Of a stretch of 64,000 bases of DNA, positions 23,936 through 32,458 are shown one piece after another. Source of the DNA: JAGBWK01 sp964544595 (lineage in GTDB: Bacteria; Bacteroidota; Bacteroidia; Bacteroidales; Muribaculaceae). Under the pieces are notes generated by a model. It was not told where the DNA came from. It worked only from the letters and a program-made list of their open reading frames with translations, and ran no database searches. The DNA lies in contig CAZJBM010000012.1 in the NCBI GenBank assembly GCA_964544595.1, positions 1-64,000 of the forward strand, read 5' to 3'. The position numbers and the translations under genes are program-made. Within the stretch, counting starts at the first letter, position 1, and each line of letters begins with the position of its first letter.

Positions 23936-26062
23936 TCAGCTCACCCTTATCTTGCGCGGGTCGTAGCCGGGAATCGTGACGATATAAATCCCGGGGGTCA
24001 ATGGCGTGCCGAACTCCGCTTGAACTCCTCCGGGGGTAAACAGCCGCGGGGCAGCCGCCGACCCCGACGGCATGGTCACTCTCACGCAGCGGCCCGTCAC
24101 CTCGATCAGAGGCTCCCCGGCCGATAGGCTCTCGCCCACAAGAGCCTCCCGCTCAATAATATACCGCAGCCCGGCCATCGCGTCGACGCATCCGGCTCCC
24201 CAGCGCGGGTCGGAGAAATCGACGAAGTCGGTGCGCGCGGTTTTCATAGCGATGTCGCGAATCTCTGATGAGGTCAGCGACGGGTCGGCCTGAAGCCAGC
24301 AGGCCGCGACTCCGGCCGCATAGGGGGCCGACATCGACGTGCCGCACATCGACGACCAGTAGTAGGCCCGCCCGTCGACAACCGCCTCAGCCGCCATTTT
24401 ATCATACCCCTCTGTCTCAGCGAAGTAATCGCTTACGGCCGACACCACGAAGTTGCCCGGCGCACAAAAATGGGGATAGCGGTCGATGCCGGGAAGATTG
24501 GAGTAGGAGGAGAACGCCGCAGCGTCGCCGACGCGGAAATTCCAGCTGCTCTCGCCGCCCGACAGCAGCGGCGCGGTATTGCGCGAATTGCAGGCCCCGA
24601 CCGCGATCACACCCTCGGCGGTAGCCATATCGTTGATCGACCCGCGGCTGCCGTAATAGGCACTGCCGCTCCCTGCCCAGTTGAAATAAGACTTGTTGCC
24701 GTCGGCGAAAAAAAGCACCTGCGCCGACGCGTCGGCTTCGTCGCCGTCGAGCGCGACCGCTATGGCGTTGTAATATCTGGCCCAACGTCCTGCTGATGAA
24801 TATTCCTGAGTATCAGTGTCGTAAGCCACCGCCACGTTATATCGCCCATTGAGTGACGATATGCCCGCCGAGGCTGCCACGCTCCCTGAGATATAGGGCG
24901 CCATGCCGCGGCCGCTTTCAGCGTCGGAGTCGAGCGAAAGCGTCGCCGCCGGCGAGCCGTTGCCGCCGATCCAGTCCGATGCGTAGACTATCGACTGCGT
25001 GTCGATATCGTAAACCTCATAGCGAAATTTCACTTTCGCGCTGCCGAGACACCATAAATCGGTGTAGCCCGAGACATTGAAGCCGTTCCACGTGATCAGC
25101 GAGTTGAGACTCACACGCGCCACCGGGTTATCGCGCGTCAGCGTAGTCCAGGCCGATATATCGGTCTTACCCGAATTGCCCGCCGAAATGCATATCACCG
25201 CATCCTTCGCGCACTCCGCGAGATAGCGCGAGCATAGGCTCGTGCCGTCGTGGGGGCCGAGATGATTCGACAGTGACAGGTTGACAACAGCGGGCCTCCC
25301 CTCCGCTTTGGCGCGGGCGATAACCTCCTCTACGCCGCAGAGGATGCCTACATCGGTCAGACACACCGTCGAGGCCACGATGTCAGCGCCCGGAGCCACA
25401 CCGTAATATCCGTTGCCCCTGTATCCTCCCGCCAGTATGTTGGCTACATGGGTGGCATGGGCCGTCTCGTCTCCCGCCGCATCGTCCCCGACAGGCATCT
25501 CCCAGCGGGCTATAGCCTCGGGAGTAGTGGCGCTCATTATACGGTTGCGGCGTATGTCGAAGTCATATACTGATATGACGCGGTCCTTAAACGCGATGTG
25601 ATGCGGGTCGAATCCGGTGTCGGAAAACCCTACCACCACTCCCCTCCCGTCGTAGCCCATCGGGAGGTCGCGGCCGGCCTGAACCTCATCGACCCTGCCG
25701 AAAGGGCGGGCGCGGTCGAGCGCGCTGTTGATTAGTCCCTCGGCCTGGATATTCAGCACCCCGGCGATGTCGAGCGCGGCGTCGATACTATCGCGCGGCA
25801 CCGCCGTCAGAAGCAGATCGCCGCGGCGATGATACACCACCACGCCTATCTCCTCAAGCGACTTCACCGCCTCGTCGTCGGCCACCTGCATGATAAGGGC
25901 GTAAAAAGGATACTTCTCCTCCTCAGTCTCGCCTGCCGATTCACCCTCAGAGCGCGAGTGGCAATCGGGCAACCTGAGGCGCAGCCGCGACATATTATCG
26001 AGCTGCGCGACGGCGAGCATCGGGAGCAGCAAAAGCAGTATATTGACAAAAATTCTTCTCAT
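23936..26062 (-). CDS. Secreted subtilisin-like serine protease (S8)
   Basis: A 708-residue protein from the ATG at 26062, with signal peptide (LLLLLPMLAVAQ). The S8 triad is intact: Asp148 in VGFSDTGFD, His205 in HATHVANILAGG and Ser in MCGTSMSAPYAAGVAA near residue 600. The oxyanion Asn is in ISAGNSG. A beta-rich insert of about 200 residues lies between the Asn and Ser motifs. The end (FTPGGVQAEFGTPLTPGIYIV) resembles a short C-terminal sorting tail, so surface export is likely. The substrate is unknown. It is divergent from the CE7 esterase gene, with separate promoters. Confidence 0.9.
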   Translation of the reverse strand: MRRIFVNILLLLLPMLAVAQLDNMSRLRLRLPDCHSRSEGESAGETEEEKYPFYALIMQVADDEAVKSLEEIGVVVYHRRGDLLLTAVPRDSIDAALDIAGVLNIQAEGLINSALDRARPFGRVDEVQAGRDLPMGYDGRGVVVGFSDTGFDPHHIAFKDRVISVYDFDIRRNRIMSATTPEAIARWEMPVGDDAAGDETAHATHVANILAGGYRGNGYYGVAPGADIVASTVCLTDVGILCGVEEVIARAKAEGRPAVVNLSLSNHLGPHDGTSLCSRYLAECAKDAVICISAGNSGKTDISAWTTLTRDNPVARVSLNSLITWNGFNVSGYTDLWCLGSAKVKFRYEVYDIDTQSIVYASDWIGGNGSPAATLSLDSDAESGRGMAPYISGSVAASAGISSLNGRYNVAVAYDTDTQEYSSAGRWARYYNAIAVALDGDEADASAQVLFFADGNKSYFNWAGSGSAYYGSRGSINDMATAEGVIAVGACNSRNTAPLLSGGESSWNFRVGDAAAFSSYSNLPGIDRYPHFCAPGNFVVSAVSDYFAETEGYDKMAAEAVVDGRAYYWSSMCGTSMSAPYAAGVAACWLQADPSLTSSEIRDIAMKTARTDFVDFSDPRWGAGCVDAMAGLRYIIEREALVGESLSAGEPLIEVTGRCVRVTMPSGSAAAPRLFTPGGVQAEFGTPLTPGIYIVTIPGYDPRKIRVS

Positions 26063-26095
26063 AAGTATGTGTCGAAATTTGCGCATAATGTGCGT

Positions 26096-26103
26096 CAAAT
26101 ATA
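26096..26103 (-). promoter_or_regulatory. -7 promoter element of the subtilase gene
   Basis: The minus strand reads TATATTTG, an exact match, 34 bases upstream of the chosen ATG at 26062. This position supports that start over the more upstream ATG at 26098. Confidence 0.55.
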
Positions 26104-26125
26104 TGCAACAATTTGATATTTTCCC

Positions 26126-26133
26126 TAAATTCG
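26126..26133 (+). promoter_or_regulatory. -7 promoter element of the esterase gene
   Basis: TAAATTCG matches the -7 consensus, 28 bases before the ATG at 26161. It lies downstream of the alternative start at 26113, which supports 26161. Confidence 0.55.
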
Positions 26134-26160
26134 CGTAATATTACAAACATTTTTAACACC

Positions 26161-27468
26161 ATGAAACGATTTTTTGCCCCTATTCTCATCATTTTCGCGG
26201 CGCTTTGCGGTTTCGCGGGTAACTATCCCGACCGCAGCGACGGCCTATGGGTCACTGTCCCTGATCATGCCGACTGGATATATCAGTGCGGCCAGCCAGC
26301 CACTATCGACATCCAATTCTACGAGTACGGTATCCCCGCCGACGGCCTCGAAGTGGAGTATGAAATCGCCGACGACCTCATGAAGGCCGACAAGAGCGGC
26401 AAACTGACGCTCAAAAACGGGCGCGCGAGCCTCAATATCGGCACCATGAAGAAGCCCGGCTTCCGCGACCTTCGCCTTAAGACCTCTATCGGCGGACGTA
26501 AATTCGCCCACCACGTTAAAGTAGGTTTCTCTCCCGAGAAAATCGAGCCTTACACCAAACTCCCCAAAGATTTCAACGAATTCTGGGACGCGAACAAGGC
26601 CGAGCTCGCCAAAACGCCCCTCAAATACGAAATCACCCCGGTGGAGAAATACTCTACCGACAAGGTGAAAACCTATCTCGTGAAACTCTACCTCAACTCT
26701 CAGAAACAGTCGGTCTACGGCTACCTGATGATTCCCGCCGACGCCAAGCCGGGCAGCTGCCCCGCGGTGATATGCCCTCCCGGAGCCGGCATCAAGACCA
26801 TTAAGAATATCGAGAACCAACTGGAATACGCCAACAACGGCTTCATACGATTCGCCACCGAGATCCATGGCCTCAACCCTGAGCTTACCGACGAGCAGTT
26901 TGACGAGATAAGCCGCGCCTTCAACGGCCGCGAGAACGGCTACCTAAGCAACAATCTCGACGACCGCGACAACTACTACATGAAGCGCGTATATCTCTCG
27001 CTCATTCGCTCGGTCGACTTCCTGAGCCAGCTCCCCGAGTGGGATGGCCGCAATATGGTGATACAAGGCGGCAGCCAGGGGGGCGCTCTCTCGATTGTCG
27101 GAGCCGCGCTCGACCCCCGCATCACCCTCTGCGTGGCCAATCACCCCGCACTCGCCGACATGGCTCGGTTCCGCATCAACGAAGCCGACGGCTACCCCCA
27201 CTTCTCGCGCACCGAGGGGATGGACACCGACGATAAAGTCGCCACGATGGCCTATTACGACGTGGTCAACTTCGCCCGCAACCTGAAAACGCCCCTCTAC
27301 ATGACCTGGGGCTACAACGACGACACATGCCCTCCGACGACAAGCTACGCCGTTTGGAACGTCGTCACCGCGCCCAAAGAGTCGCTCCTCACCCCTATCA
27401 ACGAGCACTGGACCTCAAAGATGACCAATACCGACCAAATCCGCTGGATCAAGGCGCATCTCAAATAA
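26161..27468 (+). CDS. Secreted acetylxylan esterase-like hydrolase (CE7/AXE1 group)
   Basis: A 435-residue secreted protein with signal peptide ending near GFAGN. An N-terminal beta domain (about 20-130) precedes an alpha/beta hydrolase domain. The nucleophile elbow is GGSQGG, the acid lies in GYNDDTCPP and the His in NEHWTSK, all as in the acetylxylan esterase/cephalosporin C deacetylase family. It probably removes acetyl groups from plant polysaccharides or oligosaccharides. It is not in the pectin cluster but would complement it. A strong bidirectional terminator follows. Confidence 0.85.
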   Translation: MKRFFAPILIIFAALCGFAGNYPDRSDGLWVTVPDHADWIYQCGQPATIDIQFYEYGIPADGLEVEYEIADDLMKADKSGKLTLKNGRASLNIGTMKKPGFRDLRLKTSIGGRKFAHHVKVGFSPEKIEPYTKLPKDFNEFWDANKAELAKTPLKYEITPVEKYSTDKVKTYLVKLYLNSQKQSVYGYLMIPADAKPGSCPAVICPPGAGIKTIKNIENQLEYANNGFIRFATEIHGLNPELTDEQFDEISRAFNGRENGYLSNNLDDRDNYYMKRVYLSLIRSVDFLSQLPEWDGRNMVIQGGSQGGALSIVGAALDPRITLCVANHPALADMARFRINEADGYPHFSRTEGMDTDDKVATMAYYDVVNFARNLKTPLYMTWGYNDDTCPPTTSYAVWNVVTAPKESLLTPINEHWTSKMTNTDQIRWIKAHLK

Positions 27469-27490
27469 CAGACCACGCATCGCATAGCTA

Positions 27491-27524
27491 CAGGAGCCGC
27501 GGACAGCAAAATCCGCGGCTCCTG
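27491..27524. terminator. Bidirectional terminator between esterase and panB
   Basis: A 13-base perfect stem (CAGGAGCCGCGGA at 27491-27503, TCCGCGGCTCCTG at 27512-27524) with an 8-base loop lies between two convergent genes. It is followed by CTGTTTTA on the plus strand and by AGCTATG on the minus strand, so it is stronger for the plus-strand gene. Confidence 0.75.
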
Positions 27525-27544
27525 CTGTTTTATGGGACAGGCTC

Positions 27545-28366
27545 TTAGTACTGCTCCGAGGCGTTGGGGAAATCCTGAGATTTCACGTCGTCGATGTAGC
27601 CCTTGACAGCCTCGTCGATGACAGTGGCGAGATCGGCGTATCGACGCAGGAATTTGGGCGAAAAGCCCTTGTTAATGCCGAGCATATCGTGCATGACGAG
27701 CACCTGGCCGTCGACACCGCCCCCGGCGCCTATGCCGATGATAGGTATTGAAACAGTCTCGGCCACTCTCTTGGCGAGATCGGCGGGTATTTTCTCGAGC
27801 ACAATGGCGAAGCACCCTATCTCCTCAAGCATTTTGGCGTCGTTGATAAGCTGATTAGCCTCAGCTTCTTCTTTGGCGCGCACGGCATAGGTGCCAAACT
27901 TGTTGATCGACTGAGGAGTGAGGCCGAGATGACCCATCACCGGGATACCCGCGCTCAGTATTCGCTCGATTGATTCGCGCACTTCCGATCCACCCTCGAT
28001 TTTAACCGCCTCGGCGTGCGACTCCTTCATGATACGTATAGCCGAAGCGAGCGCCTCTTTAGAGTTGCCCTGATACGTGCCGAACGGCATATCCACCACC
28101 ACCAGCGCGCGGTTGACACCTTTAACCACACTCTTAGCGTGATAAATCATCTGGTCGAGGGTCATCGGGAGGGTGGTGACGTTACCGGCCATCACGTTAG
28201 AGGCCGAGTCGCCCACGAGAATCACGTCGATGCCGGCGCCGTCGATGAGTTTTGCCATTGAGAAGTCATAGGCCGTGAGCATTGCTATCTTTTCGTTGCG
28301 GCGCTTCATTTCGCTAAGGCGCAGCGTGGTGACTTTGCGCTGATTATCAGTTGTGTTTGTTGACAT
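27545..28366 (-). CDS. panB: Ketopantoate hydroxymethyltransferase
   Basis: A 273-residue TIM-barrel enzyme that adds a hydroxymethyl group from methylene-tetrahydrofolate to 2-oxoisovalerate, the first step of pantothenate and coenzyme A synthesis. It shows AMLTAYDFSMAKLID, LVGDSASNVMAGN, the catalytic segment VKIEGGSEV and MGHLGLTPQSINKFGTY. Length is standard. No other pan gene is adjacent. It has its own promoter and is divergent from pgeF. Confidence 0.95.
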   Translation of the reverse strand: MSTNTTDNQRKVTTLRLSEMKRRNEKIAMLTAYDFSMAKLIDGAGIDVILVGDSASNVMAGNVTTLPMTLDQMIYHAKSVVKGVNRALVVVDMPFGTYQGNSKEALASAIRIMKESHAEAVKIEGGSEVRESIERILSAGIPVMGHLGLTPQSINKFGTYAVRAKEEAEANQLINDAKMLEEIGCFAIVLEKIPADLAKRVAETVSIPIIGIGAGGGVDGQVLVMHDMLGINKGFSPKFLRRYADLATVIDEAVKGYIDDVKSQDFPNASEQY

Positions 28367-28397
28367 TTCTGTGTTGATAAATTGAGGTTTATGGGCG

Positions 28398-28405
28398 CGA
28401 AGTTA
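28398..28405 (-). promoter_or_regulatory. -7 promoter element of panB
   Basis: The minus strand reads TAACTTCG, a consensus match, 32 bases upstream of the ATG. Confidence 0.5.
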
Positions 28406-28426
28406 CTAAATGTCGGCTTATTTTGC

Positions 28427-28434
28427 TATTTTTG
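28427..28434 (+). promoter_or_regulatory. -7 promoter element of pgeF
   Basis: TATTTTTG, an exact TAnnTTTG match, 21 bases before the ATG at 28455. Confidence 0.55.
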
Positions 28435-28454
28435 CCCTAAAATTATAGCCAAAG

Positions 28455-29108
28455 ATGCTTTATTACGATATACATAAAGAGGTTGAAGCGTTTTCAACCC
28501 ACAAAACCGACGCACTCGACTTTGAGGTTACTCTGCCTGACTATCAGGCACATTCGACCGAAGTGGCCGTAGTGCCCCGCGAGGCCATGGATACCTACGG
28601 GCGCGACGCGCTCGTCACCGACATGCCGGGGCTGCGTATCGGGGTGAAGACAGCCGATTGCGTCCCCATTCTGCTCTACGACCCGACGCGCAAAGCCGCG
28701 GCCGCGATCCATTCGGGCTGGAAAGGGACTCTCGCCAATATCTGCGCGGCGACCGTGGAGAAGATGACCGCTGAATACGGCACTCGCCCCGCCGACCTCG
28801 TCGCCCTCATCGGCCCTTGCATCCACCAGGCTGCCTTCGAGGTGGGCGACGAGTTATACGACAAATTCGCCGCGGCCGGCTACGGCAACTTCGCCGCCCG
28901 TATGCCCCGGTTTGGCGTCCGCGAGGGAGTGAAGTGGCATCTCGACCTCCCCGGCATCTGCCGCGAGCAGCTGCGTCAACTCGGGGTAGGCGCGATAGAG
29001 ACCCGCGAGGAGTGCACCTACACGCTCCACGACAGCTTCTACTCCGCGCGCCGTCTCGGCCCCGACTTCGGCTCTCAGCGTATCATCACGTGCATACGAA
29101 TCCTGTGA
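28455..29108 (+). CDS. pgeF: Peptidoglycan editing factor, laccase-domain (YfiH/YlmD) family
   Basis: A 217-residue cytosolic protein. The metal-binding motifs of the family are all visible: KTADCVPILLYD, AIHSGWKG and GPCIHQAAFEVG. Members were first called polyphenol oxidases. PgeF of E. coli prevents L-Ser from being incorporated in place of L-Ala in peptidoglycan, and other homologues act on purine nucleosides, so the in vivo role here remains open. Length is slightly short of the usual 240. It has its own promoter, and the gene for an S24 repressor follows. Confidence 0.9.
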   Translation: MLYYDIHKEVEAFSTHKTDALDFEVTLPDYQAHSTEVAVVPREAMDTYGRDALVTDMPGLRIGVKTADCVPILLYDPTRKAAAAIHSGWKGTLANICAATVEKMTAEYGTRPADLVALIGPCIHQAAFEVGDELYDKFAAAGYGNFAARMPRFGVREGVKWHLDLPGICREQLRQLGVGAIETREECTYTLHDSFYSARRLGPDFGSQRIITCIRIL

Positions 29109-29142
29109 ACGACGCCGCTCCGGGCTATCTTGGCACAGGCAG

Positions 29143-29164
29143 GGTAAAAAATTTGTTTTTTACC
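29143..29164 (+). promoter_or_regulatory. Perfect palindrome over the -33 region of the S24 repressor promoter
   Basis: Two 9-base arms (GGTAAAAAA at 29143-29151, TTTTTTACC at 29156-29164) flank a TTTG that sits 21 bases before the -7 element of the repressor. This is a likely autoregulatory operator. It could also act as a weak terminator for pgeF. Confidence 0.6.
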
Positions 29165-29176
29165 AAAATATTATTG

Positions 29177-29184
29177 TATATTCG
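29177..29184 (+). promoter_or_regulatory. -7 promoter element of the S24 repressor gene
   Basis: TATATTCG matches the -7 consensus, 24 bases before the ATG, and pairs with the TTTG at 29152-29155 as -33. Confidence 0.6.
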
Positions 29185-29206
29185 CGGTAAATAAACAACG
29201 ACCACC

Positions 29207-29902
29207 ATGCATAAACATGACAGCAAAGCTGTTGCCGGGCGCATAAAATATCTGCTCGACGACAAGCTTACCAATCTCAATCAAGGGCAGCTCGCCAAGC
29301 AACTCGGCATCGACCCCTCCAACCTATCGAAATACATCAACGGACGACTCGAAATAAGCAACTCGCTAATCAACAAGTTCGTGGTGGAGCTGGGCATATC
29401 CAAAGACTGGCTGACCGAGGGCACGGGCCTGCCGTTCGCCAAGCCGTCACACGCCAAAATCATCACCCCCGACGACATCTCCCCGGCAAAGCCCGCACGC
29501 GGGGTGCCCGTCTACGACGTCGACGTCACAGCCGGGCGCAGCCCCTTGGAGCGGCTTCTCACCGAAGACCGCATCACAGGTTATATCGACATGCCGCGCA
29601 TCAACCCGGAGTCAATCATAGTGAGAGTTTCGGGCGACTCTATGGAGCCCAAAATCATCGACGGAGGCTTCATCGCGGTCCGGCCGATCAAATCGACCAC
29701 CAACATATTCTGGGGACAAATCTACGTCATCGTCATGGAGGAATACCGCATGGTGAAATATCTGCGCCGCGACCCCAACGACAAGTCAATGGTAATATTA
29801 CACAGCGCGAATCCCGCCTACGACGATATGGACGTGGCGCGCGACGACATCCAAGCCCTGTTTCTGGTGGAGTCGATATTAAATTTTAAAAATTTGTGCT
29901 GA
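29207..29902 (+). CDS. XRE-family repressor with S24 (LexA/CI-like) peptidase domain
   Basis: A 231-residue protein. Residues 10-60 form a helix-turn-helix (NQGQLAKQLGIDPSNLSKYING). Residues 100-225 form an S24 peptidase/dimerisation domain with the catalytic Ser in VRVSGDSMEPKI and Lys in EYRMVKYLRR. Such proteins cleave themselves under DNA damage and derepress their targets. There are no prophage genes around it, so it is more likely a chromosomal stress regulator than a CI repressor. A perfect palindrome over its own promoter suggests autorepression. Confidence 0.88.
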   Translation: MHKHDSKAVAGRIKYLLDDKLTNLNQGQLAKQLGIDPSNLSKYINGRLEISNSLINKFVVELGISKDWLTEGTGLPFAKPSHAKIITPDDISPAKPARGVPVYDVDVTAGRSPLERLLTEDRITGYIDMPRINPESIIVRVSGDSMEPKIIDGGFIAVRPIKSTTNIFWGQIYVIVMEEYRMVKYLRRDPNDKSMVILHSANPAYDDMDVARDDIQALFLVESILNFKNLC

Positions 29903-29930
29903 TAAATACTTATAAATTGCGATAAATCAC

Positions 29931-29938
29931 TAACTTTG
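29931..29938 (+). promoter_or_regulatory. -7 promoter element of the BspA-like gene
   Basis: TAACTTTG, an exact match, 105 bases before the ATG at 30044. The leader would be about 100 bases and contains a small hairpin (GGGCAT at 29991-29996, ATGCCC at 30001-30006). Confidence 0.5.
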
Positions 29939-30043
29939 TGGGTTTAGTAGGATTTTAAGCAGCGTTTAAAGCCACAATTATCACATAATCGGGCATCGGT
30001 ATGCCCTCTCTCCGCAATTAATTCTAAATCCATAATTACTCAA

Positions 30044-31552
30044 ATGAAAACTGCCAAATCACTAATTCTCTCTCTATGTTTGCCGTTGGCGGGCAATCTA
30101 TTCGCTCTTGACATATCGACCTCTGCCGGCTATCTGGGCACGACTATGAGACAAAGCGACTACTCGACCACAACCCTCAAGGTCACCGGAACTCTCAATG
30201 CCGCCGACTTCGACTTCATCAATAGCAACCTGAAGAATCTTACCGACCTCGACCTCAAAGGTGCGACTATCGCGGCCTATTCAGGCGAAGGGGTGCTGAC
30301 AGGCGGCACCGAATACGACGCCAACGAGCTCCCCCCCTACGCTCTAATGGGTCTGCCGCTACAGAACGTCGAACTCCCCGAGTCGCTCACAAGCATCGGC
30401 GAGGGGGCGCTCGCTTCCACCTCCATCACCCGGATAACGCTTCCCGACCGACTCGCGAACATCGGCTCACACGCCTTCTCGGCGTGCGCCCGGCTGAAGA
30501 GTGTCGTCATACCGGCCTCAGTCACCTCCATTGGCGACGCTGTATTCGCCGACTGTAAAGCCCTCACCGCGGCCAACCTCGGCTCGCTCAAAACGATCGC
30601 CCCCCGCACTTTCGACGGATGCGCGGCTCTCACCGACGTGACCCTCTCGGCGGCGGCCGATAAAATAGGCCAGGCCGCCTTCCGCTCGACAACATCGATG
30701 GCCAGCTTCAGCTTCCCCGCTTCGCTCCAGACCATAGAGCCCGAGGCGTTCTACCAATCGGGCATATCGACAGTCGACCTTAGCCCCTGCAACTCGCTCA
30801 GCTCAATAGGAGACTTCGCTTTCGCCAAATGCGGCGCGCTTACCGAAGTGGTTTTCGCCAAAAACGCGAAACTCGGCCAGGGCGTATTTTTCGACGACAG
30901 CTCGCTCACTACCTTCGCGCTCCCGTCGGCTCTCGGCGTGATTCCGGAATTCACCTTCAAGGGCGCTTCGGCCATAAACCCCGGCTCAGTGTTAGGCAAC
31001 GGGCTAATCGAAGTGCGCGACTACGCGCTGACAGGCTGGAGCCATATATCAGAACTGTCTCTGCCTGAGTCGCTCGAATACATAGGCGACAACGCCATGG
31101 AGGGATGGACATCGCTCAGCACTCTCGACGTAAGCGAGATACGCAATGTGCCAGAGCTTGGCCAAAGCGTGTGGGAAAACGTTGATCAGCCCGGGGTGAC
31201 CCTCTCCGTTCACCCCGACGACGTTGACCTCTACACCGCGGCCGACCAGTGGAACAAATTCAATATCAAGGCAAAGAAACTCGACAACATCACCGACACC
31301 GCCGCTCCGGGCGACGAGAACAACGGCATCGAGATAGCATATCGCGACAACACCATCTCCATAACCTCAACCGGGGAGAAAATCGCCAATGTCGTAATCT
31401 ACGACCTCGACGGTCGCCGCCGATATGCCAAACCTGTCGACACACAGCGCATCGACATTTCCACCAAAGAATGGAACTCGGTGGTAGTAGCCGCCAAAGT
31501 GACACTCGCCAACGGCGCATCAACCTCATTCAAGGTGCAAGTGGCGAAATAG
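30044..31552 (+). CDS. Secreted BspA-like leucine-rich repeat protein
   Basis: A 502-residue secreted protein with signal peptide (to LFA, about residue 22). Residues 95-390 are LRR_5/BspA-type repeats with periodic blocks such as LTSIGEGALASTSI, LANIGSHAFSACARL and VTSIGDAVFADCKAL. The last 70 residues (NVVIYDLDGRRR, WNSVVVAAKV) look like a type IX secretion C-terminal domain. BspA proteins bind host proteins or other cells on the surface in oral and gut Bacteroidetes. The ligand cannot be told. It has a long leader and its own promoter; trmB follows after 13 bases. Confidence 0.85.
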   Translation: MKTAKSLILSLCLPLAGNLFALDISTSAGYLGTTMRQSDYSTTTLKVTGTLNAADFDFINSNLKNLTDLDLKGATIAAYSGEGVLTGGTEYDANELPPYALMGLPLQNVELPESLTSIGEGALASTSITRITLPDRLANIGSHAFSACARLKSVVIPASVTSIGDAVFADCKALTAANLGSLKTIAPRTFDGCAALTDVTLSAAADKIGQAAFRSTTSMASFSFPASLQTIEPEAFYQSGISTVDLSPCNSLSSIGDFAFAKCGALTEVVFAKNAKLGQGVFFDDSSLTTFALPSALGVIPEFTFKGASAINPGSVLGNGLIEVRDYALTGWSHISELSLPESLEYIGDNAMEGWTSLSTLDVSEIRNVPELGQSVWENVDQPGVTLSVHPDDVDLYTAADQWNKFNIKAKKLDNITDTAAPGDENNGIEIAYRDNTISITSTGEKIANVVIYDLDGRRRYAKPVDTQRIDISTKEWNSVVVAAKVTLANGASTSFKVQVAK

Positions 31553-31565
31553 ACAAGCTCTTATC

Positions 31566-32411
31566 ATGGGAAAAAACAAGCTAAAGAAATTCAAGGATAT
31601 GGAGACGATCGATTTCGTGTTTCAATATCCGTTCGCCCGACTTCAACAACAACCCTTTCCGCTCAAAGGCAAATGGCGCGAGCACTTCGGCAACGATAAT
31701 CCGATTGTGCTGGAGCTGGGGTGCGGCAAAGGAGAATACGCCGTAGGCATGGCCCGACATTTTCCCGACAAAAACTTCATAGGGCTCGACATAAAAGGCG
31801 CGCGAATGTGGACCGGCGCCACGCAGGCCAGGGCCGACGGGCTACAAAACGTGGCGTTTCTGCGCACCAACATAGAGCTCATCGCCGAATTCTTTGAGCC
31901 TGGCGAGGTGAGCGAGATATGGATCACATTCCCCGACCCTCAGATGAAAAAAGAGCGCAAACGCTTAGTGTCGACCACCTTTCTCAACCTCTACCGCAAG
32001 GTGCTGAAACCCGACGGCCTCGTGCATTTAAAGACCGACAGCCCGTTTCTCTACACCTATGCTCACTATCTCGCCATCGAGAACGGGATGAAAGTGGAAA
32101 TCGACACCGACGACCTCTACGAAGGGGTGCCGACCGCGGCCTCAAGCGACCAGCCCGGGCTACAACGCCCCCGCATCGTGGCCGTGGAGGTAAAGCCCAC
32201 ATCGCGCTTCGGAATCGAGAAAATCAACCGCGACATCCTCGACATAAAGACCTACTACGAGCAGCAGTGGCTCGCCCGCGGGCTCTCGATAAAATACATC
32301 TGCTTCCGCCTCGACGCCGACACTCCGCTCCGAGAGCCGGAGGCAGAGATACCGCTCGACACCTACCGGTCATTCTCGCGCGGTGAGCTGCAGACCGTGG
32401 AGAAAGCGTAA
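31566..32411 (+). CDS. trmB: tRNA (guanine-N7-)-methyltransferase
   Basis: A 281-residue SAM-dependent methyltransferase that modifies G46 of tRNA. It contains the SAM loop VLELGCGKGEYAVGMA and the TrmB signature WITFPDPQMKKERKRLV, plus the RNA-binding TDSPFLYTYAHY segment. An extra C-terminal region of about 60 residues makes it longer than E. coli TrmB (239). It begins 13 bases after the leucine-rich protein and is followed within 47 bases by mrp, in a six-gene same-strand run to 35768. Confidence 0.93.
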   Translation: MGKNKLKKFKDMETIDFVFQYPFARLQQQPFPLKGKWREHFGNDNPIVLELGCGKGEYAVGMARHFPDKNFIGLDIKGARMWTGATQARADGLQNVAFLRTNIELIAEFFEPGEVSEIWITFPDPQMKKERKRLVSTTFLNLYRKVLKPDGLVHLKTDSPFLYTYAHYLAIENGMKVEIDTDDLYEGVPTAASSDQPGLQRPRIVAVEVKPTSRFGIEKINRDILDIKTYYEQQWLARGLSIKYICFRLDADTPLREPEAEIPLDTYRSFSRGELQTVEKA

Positions 32412-32458
32412 CCCATTAACCGAAATCCACATAGTCAAACCATTAACCCTTCATAACC

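Noticed and set aside
25085..25098. Second parS-like site inside the subtilase gene
   Set aside because: Only the left half (GTTCCACGTG) matches; the right half breaks the palindrome, and it lies within coding sequence where the codons explain it.
29207..29902. Prophage repressor
   Set aside because: CI-like domain layout, but no integrase, structural or lysis genes occur nearby, so a prophage cannot be supported.
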